NCBI GenBank assembly: GCA_020744425.1 | Contig: JAGMUV010000001.1 | Location: 1,488,001-1,552,000, forward strand | Direction of reading: 5' to 3' | Length of the DNA: 64,000 bases | From: Dactylonectria macrodidyma | Lineage: Eukaryota > Ascomycota > Sordariomycetes > Hypocreales > Nectriaceae | Part shown: positions 54,493 to 64,000 of the stretch, in pieces | How positions within the stretch are numbered: the first letter of the stretch is position 1 | How the letters are laid out: every line of letters begins with the position of its first letter | Program-made: the position numbers and the translations under genes | The notes under the pieces: model-generated | What the model saw: only the letters and a program-made list of their open reading frames with translations | Database searches by the model: none | What the model was told of the DNA's origin: nothing

Positions 54493-54632
54493 ATCGACGG
54501 CAGGAGCAGTTGAGCGAGCCGTGGAATAATGCCTTCGGGATGGAGGGCGGCAGAGGCTTCGGGGTTGGCGGCGCAGACCGGCAAGGGCCTAGATGTAATT
54601 ACCAAGGCAGCTAAAAAGAACTTTGCCGACTG

Positions 54633-54654
54633 GGTTGGTTGGTTGGTTGGTTGG
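54633..54654. repeat. GGTT microsatellite
   Basis: Five uninterrupted GGTT units in an intergenic stretch. Confidence 0.8.
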
Positions 54655-56310
54655 CGCGTTGTTGGGGATAGTGGATTTGCCAAACAAGAGGGGGGTCGAG
54701 ACTCAAGGAGGCTGTATTTACTGCACGGAGTAGGCTATATGTAATAATACTCGGCCCTCCCATGCCCAGCCAGACACGCATTATCCGTAGGGGGCTATTA
54801 GTGCTTCCTTGGGAAGCGTAGGCTCCTAGAGACCAACATTGTGGAGCAATGGGTAATAGAAATAGACAGGATAAGCCAGCATGGAAAGCCAGCAGAGCTA
54901 AAAAGAAAGAAAAGAGGAAACAATGGATCCTCGCGCCCAGCAATTGCCAATGGGAATGTATGCGATGTATCACGGATTCATGGATGAGGACACACGCAAG
55001 AACCGGGTAAGAAACCGACAGCGACTGGCCTAAGACTGGCCGTCGTTTGGCAAGGTCATGGAGATGGCCGTCCCACCGCAAGCCTAGAACAGCAACAAGC
55101 AGCAGCTGATGGCTTTGCTATGCGTAATGCTCACGCGAGGATTCAGAGTCACAAACGCGTAGAATAAACACTGGGTCAAATCACACAGACCAAGGGACCT
55201 AGGCAATGTGAAAAGGATCATCCACAACCTGGAGCCGCGCACCCACACTCACATGCATAGCACATGCAACTGCATGCCCAGCAGCCGCAGCACCAGGACT
55301 AGGTAATTAGGGCCAAAGACGGGACGGACCAGGGCCCGAGGGACGAGATGACGAGACGCCGAGACGGACAGCAGCTGGAGCGCAGAAAGCCACAGGCAGG
55401 GGACAGGTATTCTTCACACACAGATGCCCCAGACGCGTGCTGCAGACCAGACAGCTCCCGAGGAACAACGATGCGATTCGATGCGATACGTATTCGGTAC
55501 AGACCACCAAGTACACCTCAGCACACCTCAGCACACCTACACAAATGCGGACGCGCATATGCCAAGTTTTACGGAGATGCAGGCAGAAGAAGCAAAATCA
55601 GCAAAAGCAAACAATTCATAGCGACACGGTGGGGGATGAATTGATTCGCCTCTCTCTCGCGCATCTCTGCAGACTCACACACACACACGACCTCCAGTTC
55701 CTTGAGTCTTGTGCACGCACGCACAGCGCAATGAAACGCACGCAAAGTTTTTTTTTTACTGCGGGGTTCCCAAAGTGGAGCTGATCACTGATGGCCCGCG
55801 CGCTGGGGGAACACTGCGCGATGTCCATTGGTCCGATGCTCATGACGTTTGTACCTAAGACTTGGCCGACTTTGGTCCTAGGAACGCTACTGCCAGGCTC
55901 GCCAGGTTTTGTTACTGGTTGACTCCCCACCTTAGTGACCAAAGTGGCATAGAAGTCACGGTGAAAGGGCGTCTCCAGGGCGTCTACAAGGCTTCTCAGG
56001 TGCTACAAACGGCAGGCATCCCTGCTGGCCGGCTCCTCTCGCCGGGTACCAGGTACCTTCCCGTCTGCTGGGTACCTACTTATGGAATCGTCCCTGCTAA
56101 GGCCGTGTAATGCCCAGCTTGCCAGCCTAGGCTCTGGCCCACTGAGCCGCCCAACCACCCGCGTGCCTTCCTCCACTCTTTTCGAATCCTGCACTCCTCA
56201 TCCAATAAAGAATGCCTCTGCCAGGCAAATTCAGCATCAGGGGACAAGGAACGACATCAATCACTGTCAGCGAGCCCCGCCAGGTTGTACTGGGGCCCTT
56301 GGCCTGCTAC

Positions 56311-56339
56311 TACATACGTACGTACATACATACATACGT
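56311..56339. repeat. TACA/TACG tetranucleotide repeat
   Basis: Seven tetramer units alternating TACA and TACG. Intergenic microsatellite. Confidence 0.8.
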
Positions 56340-59288
56340 TGTGTGCAATCAGTATTGTACTGCACCTACAGAAGCAGTTGGGGGGTCACCGCCGGTAGCC
56401 TGCCGCCTGCCGCCTTGCGCCCTGCACCATGGATCGCTTTCCAGGGAACCCGGAATCCAGGTGTGGGTGGTGGGAAGTGGAGGAAGGGTTGCAGGTTGTG
56501 GCCTCGAAGCATGGATCCAGGGACAACCAAAGCCCAGATATCGGTGCAAAAATGGGTTAAATCGAGCGCGGTTCACAGTCGCCAGCCACTCTACTTGGCT
56601 ATATTGAACAACAGAAACACGATGGTACGAATCGGGCAAGCACTTCGGAAAAAAATCAAAGCTCGACGTGTTGTCGAAGGTGGTGGGTGATTCGTCCCGT
56701 CGTCGATGACTGGGGCCATGGACTCCTCCAGTGTCGTGCGACTGCACTGCCGTTGCGACAGGCCAGCCAGCGCCAGCTAAAGTCTAGACGGGCCATGACG
56801 CCAGTTCAAAGCACCAACGAGACCAGGTTCTTGCTCAAGACAGGCCGCCCAGTCGCAGTCCCAGCCGGTCGTGGACCGGCGGCGTTGGAGGAACGCAAGG
56901 TACCCGAACCCAAGTCCCGCAAGTGTTGCCCAGGCCGGCCCTGGACCCGATGAGACATACATGCGCACCATCTTAGGCCACGACTGAGGGGCACAGAGGG
57001 CTCGTCGCGGGCGGCCTTGACATGCCTGCCTACTTGGGGTTGACTAGGTTGACAAGGCCCGTTGCTGATGTCCCAATCAAGAGCCAGCCGGTGCAGCCGG
57101 AGACATGGGAGCGGGAGACGGGACCTGGCCGGGAGAATGTGACAGGGCAAGAGGTGAGAGGGTGCGCGGTTGAAAGTGAGACAGGTGCACAATGCGACAC
57201 TACAACGACAGCGACAGACGACAGTTCGGGGCGTGAGACTGGATCAAAGAGTGATCTCGGGGTATGGTGGAGAACCGAACAGCCTTGCCAGAACCCCCCC
57301 GCAAGCCCGGAGGCGGAAGGCCGTCCGTCAACCTCGCTGCCCGCCGCTTCCCGTCAGCTCGCGTCATCATCTCGACTTCTCGAGTCGCAAACCACCCCGT
57401 CGGCCACCTGCTCCCATCCACCACACCGTGCACCACCGTCCACGCTATCGCATCCACCGCTATTCGTACATATTTCGTACATACCGTCCATACATCGAGA
57501 GGCTCGCCGTGATAATCCTGTGGAGAAAGCACGTCTCCTTTGCTCTCCACAGCACGTATCCGCAGCGGACATCATGCAGCTTTCCTTTTTCGCGTCGTCA
57601 AACTGCCTGATCATTGGCATTATTATGAGCCAGCCTTGAGTCAATTGGCTGCCGGGACATTACACCGGGCTCTTGGCGCGCAACCTGAACGGCTTCGCAA
57701 TCACGGCTTCCCGTATCCAAAGTGCTAGTTGAGTTACCATGCACATGATGGGGCGTGGAGCTTGTGGAATTTCGTCTTCAGCTTCAGCTTTGCCGAGCCT
57801 GTAAGTCTGCAGTCATGGGTCCTATCCAGCGAGCGCGTGGTCTCTATGTTTCTTTTTTCCTACGCCTCTCCCACGTTTCGGCCTTTCTTTTTCCAGAGCA
57901 AGGGTTTAGTTTTGCTTCTTTTAGAGCCTTCATAGGCTTCCACTCCTTTCCGTGGTTGCGATCCGCTTGCTATTGAGAGTGACTGCTGCGGCTGTGGCCT
58001 GCATGACAGCGGCGTGCGTACGGCGAGGTCAAATTGCACATGGATCGCATGGCCAGATGGGCGTAGATGGCGAGCTGCATTTCTGCATATCTGCATCTTC
58101 TGCCTCTGGTTTGGGGTCGACGATTGGCACGTCGTCGACGTCCGCTTTTGGACGAGGCGGCCCATGTCAATTGAGTCTTTGAGATGAGGGGCCCGCCCCT
58201 CTGGTTGGAGGCTGAGGTGGTGATTGTCATGGAGCCAAGGCGCTGTCAGGATGCGATAACCGAGGACCCATGGCGGCTGCGGTCCAAGGCTCGTCCATGG
58301 GGCAGGCAGTCGACCAGCGCCAGAGGCTCTAGAACACCCTTGTCGACTTCGACGGCAGTGTTCCCACCCAGCACTTGGTTGGTCAATCGTTGGCCGATGG
58401 AGTTTGGAGCAACTTGATGGCCCCAGTCCGCCGCATCGATTCATTGACAACCACGATGCCCTTCATTGGAGGCTTTGGAGACACCGAATTGGGGATCGAT
58501 TTGGCCAATTCGTTGTCTTGACCCTTGGCTTTGCATACAGGTAGGGACCGCATTTGCTTGCCTGCTGCGAATTGCTTGTTTGGGCGAGACGTACTGTACT
58601 TTATGTGGGCTGAGACGATCTATTACATCGTATCCGTTCACAGATACTACCTACCACCTTCACAGTCCCCTGTCATCAACTCCAAACAAGGATCCAACTT
58701 TATCTCGCTGATGCTGCTGTAACACAGGCCCCATTGTTCTGCGGTTTCCTCGTTACAAACCAGCCCACCTTTGTCTGACTGGGCTTCGGCCTTGGGTCTT
58801 GGGATTTACATTTTGCCGCCCGCTGATGGTGTTGGTTGATGCCGCTAGCATCTGGCATGGATGAATGCGTCACATCACACGCTGCTGTTGTGAAACTCAA
58901 CCGCTTGTTCAGACGCACCATTGCATAGTGGATGTGGATGCATGCTTCTAATGCTTTCTAAGGCATACGTATTCGTATACTACTGGCTCTTTGCAATGCT
59001 AGAAAGCTGTAGATGGGATATGCGTGGCGTTTCCCTTGGGCCTGGTGCGTGTATGCCACTTGCTAGTCGATACTGGCCGCATCCCATATTCTCCGCCCCA
59101 ACATTACAGTACATGCCGTCGTACATGGACTTTCTTCTGCCAGCAACAAGGGCGGCATCTCATCCTCGGCTCAAGCGATGTCCCTCCCCTCCATCTCCCC
59201 GGATTTTGTCATGCAGATCGTCCGTTCACCCCCAAACTCTTTGCAAGCCCAGAGATGCAGTGGCGGTCTGGAGGGCGCGTCGCGCGGT

Positions 59289-59311
59289 GGCGAGGCGAGG
59301 CGAGGCGAGGC
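59289..59311. repeat. GGCGA pentanucleotide repeat
   Basis: Four and a half GGCGA units. Intergenic. Confidence 0.8.
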
Positions 59312-60262
59312 AAGATAATGTCAGATCGCTATGGGGAAAGCGATGAGTTGCAGATACAGTACCAGGCTGACCCGGGCTGTCTGTGACTTGGCAGCACCCA
59401 ATCCCGCATCCTCCTTCAGTTGCCGACTTTGATATTGCCGAGTCTCCGCTCACCCATTTGTTGACTCCATTTACTCCGCTCCATCTCTCGTATTCCCAAT
59501 GGCGATGGGCGATCTTCCAACAACAAAGTCGCTGATGATGGTCAAACTAGCTGTCACTGCGTGGAACCCCCACACCTGGTTGCTATGTACTGCAGCCTGC
59601 GCGTCCACTGCAGGCGGTCGTCCCAGTTACATTTCTTTTTGCTAGGGACAATGTCTCACAAGGTGCTTTTTATGAACTGCAACTCATACATACATGACCC
59701 GCATCTTGTGATTTCAAATGTTTCGAGGGACGCCCTCGCTTTGGTCCTTTTTTTTTTTAGCCCGCTCGGGTATCTTTCCCGTGTGTACATTTATTAAAGC
59801 AGACCCGCCAATATACAGGCAAGAAATCAAAAAGAAACCCCAGTCAAAACGCCAATGTAAAGATGCCGCCCCGCGCCGTTGCTGTTGCTTCATGCTTCCC
59901 CGTCTGGGTCCGCGGCGACGCGATATCTTGGATGCTATGTACGTATGTACGACCCACGCCCCCGTCTCGTTCTGGGACGTGTGCTGTCGGCTGCGTTAAT
60001 CTCGGCAACTTACCCAGGTAAATGTGTATGTAGGTAGTTATTAAGTGTGAGACGCGTCCGACAATGTCCCCGCGCGCGAGCTCCGGGTGGGTGGTGCCTG
60101 ATCCGGTGGCGCGGGGCCACCTTGGTTGAGGATGCCATCGGTCTGTCGCATCACAAGGACATGGGCATGGCATGTTTCGACATAGGTGTGAGCCCTTGGA
60201 CGACGTAGAGCAAACGTAGCCGTGATATCCTTCGGGCCGTCATGTCAAAGGCGGCAACTAGA

Positions 60263-62752
60263 CTATGATTTCGCAAAGCGGCTCTTGGCCCTGATCTTCT
60301 TACCGTAGCGGAAGAAGAGGTACGGGAACGGCATCATGGCCAGCGTCAAAAAGGCCAACAGCGACGATGCCCATTGGTGACCGAGCTTGTTGTACATCTG
60401 CGTTCCGAACAGAGGGAAGGCAGCTGGATAGTTGGTTAGCCGGTGTCAATCTCTCGCACTTTGTTCATGATGTTTGGACCAGCCACGCAATATCCCTGAT
60501 GATTGATGTTCCCCTAACCCAACAGCCTCTTCCACCCCCCCGGACGTGCGGGGCTTGCAGACCAGAACAAGGGGGTAGAGGAGGAGGGAGAGACGGCCAG
60601 TTACGGCGGTGAAGGAGAAGATGTGAGGGTGGGATGGATGGGATGCGTGGCAGGGAATAGGGGCATAGGGATGGGATGCCAACTTACCAGCAAACGAACA
60701 GCGCACGAATGCATTGGCGGCCAAGGCGCTCGCGGCGTACTGCGGATACGCATCCACCTATTGATAGCTCAAGTCAGCACTGATTCTCACCTGGCACGGG
60801 CGTCTCTACCCCTGTGAGCTGCTCTCCCAGCCATCTGGGTTACGCGGACAAGGGCAGAGGGGAGGAGAGACGAGAGAGGGTTGCGTTTGGGTGTCCCGGC
60901 CGTGTAACGAGGAGGTGAGACTCACCAGAAACGTAAATATGCCGCTGAAGACGAGGAGAGTTCTGTTTGCAAGCACCAGCGGTTAGCCACAGGAACGGGT
61001 AGATGCAGCGAGGGAATACGAGATGAGGGACGGCCATCATGACCAAGCCGGGACTAAAAAAAGGAACTGGGGGGTTTTGAAGCTGGAAAATGGGCTTGAA
61101 GCTGAAAAGGGCTTTGGAGCTCTCGTGTGACGTACCCTCCTCCAAAGATGGCAGACCCGATAATGGGCACAATCCAGTGGACCCAAGGATAGGCCGACCA
61201 GCCAAACATGAAGATGCCAGTTGGAACAAGGACGGAGCCCAGAATGGCCGGCGGCAGACGAAACTCAGGCTCGCTGGCATCCTCGACGCCCGTCTCGGCG
61301 CTCAGCTCGCGCACCAAGCGACCGCGGATGCGGTGCCACACGGGATCCAGGCAGGCGGCCAGCAGCATGCCGATGAGGATGCCCAGGAAGGTCAGGCCGA
61401 TCTGCCACAGGTTGAAGCCGTAGACGAGGCGGAAGACGAGCGGGAAGGCGCCGAAGAAGAGGTACAGGATGCCCAGCAGGATGGCCGAGAAGATGCACAG
61501 GTTTAGGCACATGGGCTCAAAGATGAGCAGCTGGAACGGCGTCAAGAGCGAGCGGCTGACGGCCCCGATGACGGACTTTTGCGTCTTTTCGTTGGGGGCC
61601 TTCCATCGCTCGTCGCCTGTTTCTTTGCGCTTCCGGATGGCCTTTTTCTTGACGAGGATAGGATCTAGTTTTGGGGTTGTCTTGTTAGTGAGGCTCAGTT
61701 CCATACAGCCCGTCCATTCGACAACTCTACACTCACATCTGACCAACGACTAATGAGAGAAAAGGAAAACAAAACTCACGATAGGTTTCTGGCACCAAGA
61801 ACACGATGCTCACCAAAATGGCGAAACCCCAGATTAGCAGCAAATAGTACGTCCACCGCCAGTCAGCATTGTAGTTGATGAAGCCGCCGATCAAGGGCCC
61901 GATAGACGGACCGACAAAGGGCGCCAGCGAGAACATGAGCATCGGGGCCTGCAGCTGCTGTCTCGCAAACAAATCGCCGACAGTACCGCCAGAAACAGCC
62001 AGGAACGCGCTGCCGGAGAAGCCGTCGAGGAAGCGCGACACGAGCATGGTGGCGATGTTGTGACCCACGGCTTGCGGGATGATCCAGACGACGTACATGG
62101 CCCACGAGACGAGGTAGATGGGTCGTCGGCCGTAGAACTCGCTCAGCGGGCTCAGGAACATGGGGCCCAGGCTGATGCCCAGGACGAAGAGCGAGAGGCC
62201 CAGCGTCGACACGATGCGCGAGTTGCCAAACTCGGCCTCCATCTGCGCGTACGTCGACGTATAGATGGAACTGGCGGCGGTTCTATCCAGCGGTGGGTTA
62301 GCAGATTGCGTTTTTCATGGGTTTCATCTGATTCATTCATGTCTCTCATCTGGTTTGGTCCCTCAAACAACCGCCAAACAGGGAGACATGTGTTCACAGC
62401 GATTTCATCCAACTTACACGCAGAAACTCGCCATCGAGACAATGATAACGATGGTCCACTTCCTAGCGCTGCTGAAGCTGCGCGGACACTCGGGGTCCTC
62501 GTCGCCATTGTCCCAGCCGACCTCGTGAGGGTCCTTTTCGGTCGTGGCAGCATCATCGGAGCTGCCGCCGGCGTCCTCGCAGCTGTAGCCATTGTGGGAC
62601 ACGGCCCGGCTGAGGCCTTCGGAGGTCGACGGCCGGGATGCCACCGCAGAGGCCCGCGTGGCGCTGGATTGGATGGGCGCAAACGTCGTGCTGGACGAGT
62701 CTTCGGGGCCGTCGCCCGAGTGACTTGACGCTTTTTCGACGTCACGATCCAT
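60263..62752 (-). CDS. MFS multidrug transporter, DHA1 (12-spanner) family
   Basis: 544-aa exporter. Minus-strand exons: 62752-62418, 62282-61780, 61664-61136, 60962-60926, 60757-60688, 60423-60263; introns of 135, 115, 173, 168 and 264 nt. A Ser/acidic N-terminal tail of ~95 residues precedes TM1 ([14 protein letters not shown]). Motif A is [17 protein letters not shown], motif C is [14 protein letters not shown]. The central loop begins [20 protein letters not shown], the standard DHA1 hinge. The end carries [29 protein letters not shown] and a basic [10 protein letters not shown] tail. Relatives (Flr1/Tpo/Mfs-multidrug) export fungicides and polyamines across the plasma membrane; the substrate is unknown. 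It has longer introns than most genes here and a 37-nt exon 4, so the last splices are slightly less certain, although they restore the family sequence. Confidence 0.92.
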
Positions 62753-64000
62753 TGGAGCTGTGTGTGCGTGTCTGATTTTTTCCCTCTCTTTTTCCTTTTT
62801 CCTTTTTTCCTTCAGGGGAGGAAGTACTGATAAGAGTGGATGGTGGTTGATATGTTAGTCACTGCGCCCTGCGCCCTTCCAAGGTTTTGAGCAGGGATAT
62901 CTGGACTCGAATCGAGAATGGGGCAAAGAAGGAATCAGAATGGAGTCCAGAGATGGAGATCAGAACGGGGCGAAGATATTAGAAATGAGGCATGGGGTAT
63001 CGACTGTGTCAGCTAGAACCTACGTAGCAGATTGAGCTCGTCTAGACGGCAGACTCTCGACTTCAAATACTACCTACGACTCGATACCTGCACCAGCGCT
63101 CTACAACCAGGACTAGCACCACCACCTATGACCAATGCTCAACGCTCCGTGGAGCTCACAAAGAACATTACTCATGCTCCACTAAGAGCTCGGGAAAAAG
63201 GCATCGTCCCCCCATTCAAGCAGGAGTGGATTGTGGGACCCTTGAATCGCCATCGCCAGAAACAGCTTGGTCGGCCTCGGATATTGGACGGAGCAAGCAG
63301 GCGACCCATGATGCTCTTCAACGGCCCGCACCTTTTTTTGCAGGAGAAAGCCTCACCGAATAGAAAGCTCGCAATGTCAAGAATGGAGAGAGAAAGCAAA
63401 AGGCCGTGGCGGATTAGACTCGGAATTAACGCGAATTCGGCAGCGTTTCTGCCTGTGTGTTATACTATTACGGTGAGGTCGTGCCGGGTTTCCTGGGTGG
63501 CGGGCGGCATACGAAGCAATACTGACATGGTTGTTGGCCCTGACGCGGCCAATTGCGAGCTCGGCTGTTCGGCGGCGTCGCCGAGAAACTACGAACAGCA
63601 TATTCTTTTCTAGAGTTTGGCAGTTCTTAGTTGTCTCGTCGCAAGTTGGACCTCTTCTCAGCTCCAGCTCCAGATGAAGCTCGGGTTTGTCAACGTTTAA
63701 TGTGCCATATCTCCGTTTGTCAACATTTATTAATAATATGCCGTGGAGTACTAGTTTACATCCCATCAGCAGTAGGTAAAAACGTTATCGAAGCGATGTC
63801 GAATCCGTCATAGATCATCGTTCTTTCATCGTCAACCCCCCAGGCCTATTAGCGTCTGCCGCAACCGTGATGTCATATCGGCGCCGACATGCCGGAGGAT
63901 GGTGTGGCGGCATCTCTCCTTGTCTCCATCAGTCACGGCCTTTGTCAGCACACCCTGCGCGACTAGCCTCGATTTGTGAGATTTGTGATGGAAGCTAGAA
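62753..64000. other. Promoter region of the DHA1 gene and unassigned right edge
   Basis: No supported gene. The first 60 bases are T-rich (CTTTTTCC runs), a pyrimidine-poor leader on the minus strand. A 193-codon plus-strand frame (63032-63613) shows no domain and is not accepted. No start of a further gene is seen before 64000. Confidence 0.45.

Larger units (their letters stand above)
53198..60262. other. 7.1-kb gene-poor interval
   Basis: No supported gene. The part nearest 53198 is the AcuK promoter and leader, with a strong purine tract (plus strand) at 54166-54259 and a TGTGGATG-rich array at 54391-54492. Further right are a GGTT microsatellite (54633-54654), a TACA/TACG repeat (56311-56339) and a GGCGA pentamer array (59289-59311). 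Several frames of 190-205 codons (for example 56082-56690 plus, 57022-57639 plus, 57860-58450 minus) have no domain and atypical composition. Confidence 0.5.

Noticed and set aside
56082..56690. 202-codon plus-strand frame
   Set aside because: Contains the translated TACA/TACG microsatellite (HTYVHTYI) and no domain.
57022..57639. 205-codon plus-strand frame
   Set aside because: Low-complexity Ser/Pro/Arg composition in two overlapping frames, typical of non-coding GC-rich DNA.
57860..58450. 196-codon minus-strand frame
   Set aside because: No domain, and a parallel open frame exists on the plus strand; treated as chance.
63032..63613. 193-codon plus-strand frame near the right edge
   Set aside because: Reads like random sequence, with no motif; could only be revived by transcript evidence.
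1..64000. Secondary-metabolite gene cluster (two MFS pumps, 'toxin biosynthesis' hydrolase, zinc-cluster regulator)
   Set aside because: No backbone synthase or tailoring oxidase is present; the pumps are 47 kb apart and the regulator is the conserved AcuK/Ert1 type.

Overview
This window is nuclear DNA from a filamentous ascomycete, most likely a sordariomycete and plausibly a member of the Hypocreales (the order is an inference). The signs are: short introns (mostly 48-90 nt) with GTRNGT donors, CTAAC-like branch sites and YAG acceptors; eukaryotic start contexts; no operons or ribosome binding sites; and a typical fungal gene set (RGG-type Argonaute, AcuK/Ert1 regulator, Yap1-type bZIP, Grg1/CCG-1, FMP52, YANK kinase). 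I joined exons by hand. In every multi-exon model the coding exons add up to a multiple of three and restore the expected family sequence across each splice. No prokaryotic, viral, CRISPR, rRNA or tRNA feature was recognised, and no intact transposon was seen.

Layout. 1-0.9 kb: a DnaJ-protein 5' end (minus) facing a riboflavin-pathway-type deaminase (plus). 1.2-2.9 kb: two small cysteine-rich minus-strand genes that are diverged paralogues of each other. 4.9-8.4 kb: an Argonaute with an RGG-rich head and a complete DEDH slicer tetrad. 8.7-13.8 kb: an alpha/beta hydrolase with a peroxisome-like tail, an OB-fold protein and a 14-spanner MFS exporter. 13.8-16.1 kb is gene-free and holds a C/G homopolymer inverted repeat. 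16.1-26.8 kb is a compact housekeeping block: TRAPPC11 <> mL41, HSL-family lipase <> Tsr2, then a BSD-domain protein, with two head-to-head promoters and two convergent 3' ends. 28.7 kb: Grg1/CCG-1, with a TATA box and two CRE palindromes upstream. 31.6-33.5 kb: Yap1/AP-1. 35.0-37.3 kb: YANK/STK32 kinase (minus).

37.3-45.4 kb is an 8 kb stretch without a credible gene. Then come a small mitochondrial protein, a RING protein, FMP52 and riboflavin kinase (45.4-50.5 kb), followed by the AcuK/Ert1 zinc-cluster regulator (50.9-53.2 kb, minus). A second gene-poor stretch (53.2-60.3 kb) carries purine tracts and microsatellites, and the window ends with a DHA1 drug-exporter gene (60.3-62.8 kb, minus).

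Functionally this is a mixed chromosomal neighbourhood, not a biosynthetic cluster. Themes that recur are small-RNA silencing (Argonaute), flavin metabolism (a DRAP-type deaminase and riboflavin kinase, far apart), membrane trafficking (TRAPPC11), stress and carbon-source control (Yap1, Grg1, AcuK) and efflux (two MFS pumps). The observations most worth follow-up are the cysteine-rich paralogue pair, the frame-preserving introns inside the Yap1 redox domain and the Argonaute PAZ domain, the C/G inverted repeat, and the dispersed GTAC-YYY-GTAC palindromes.
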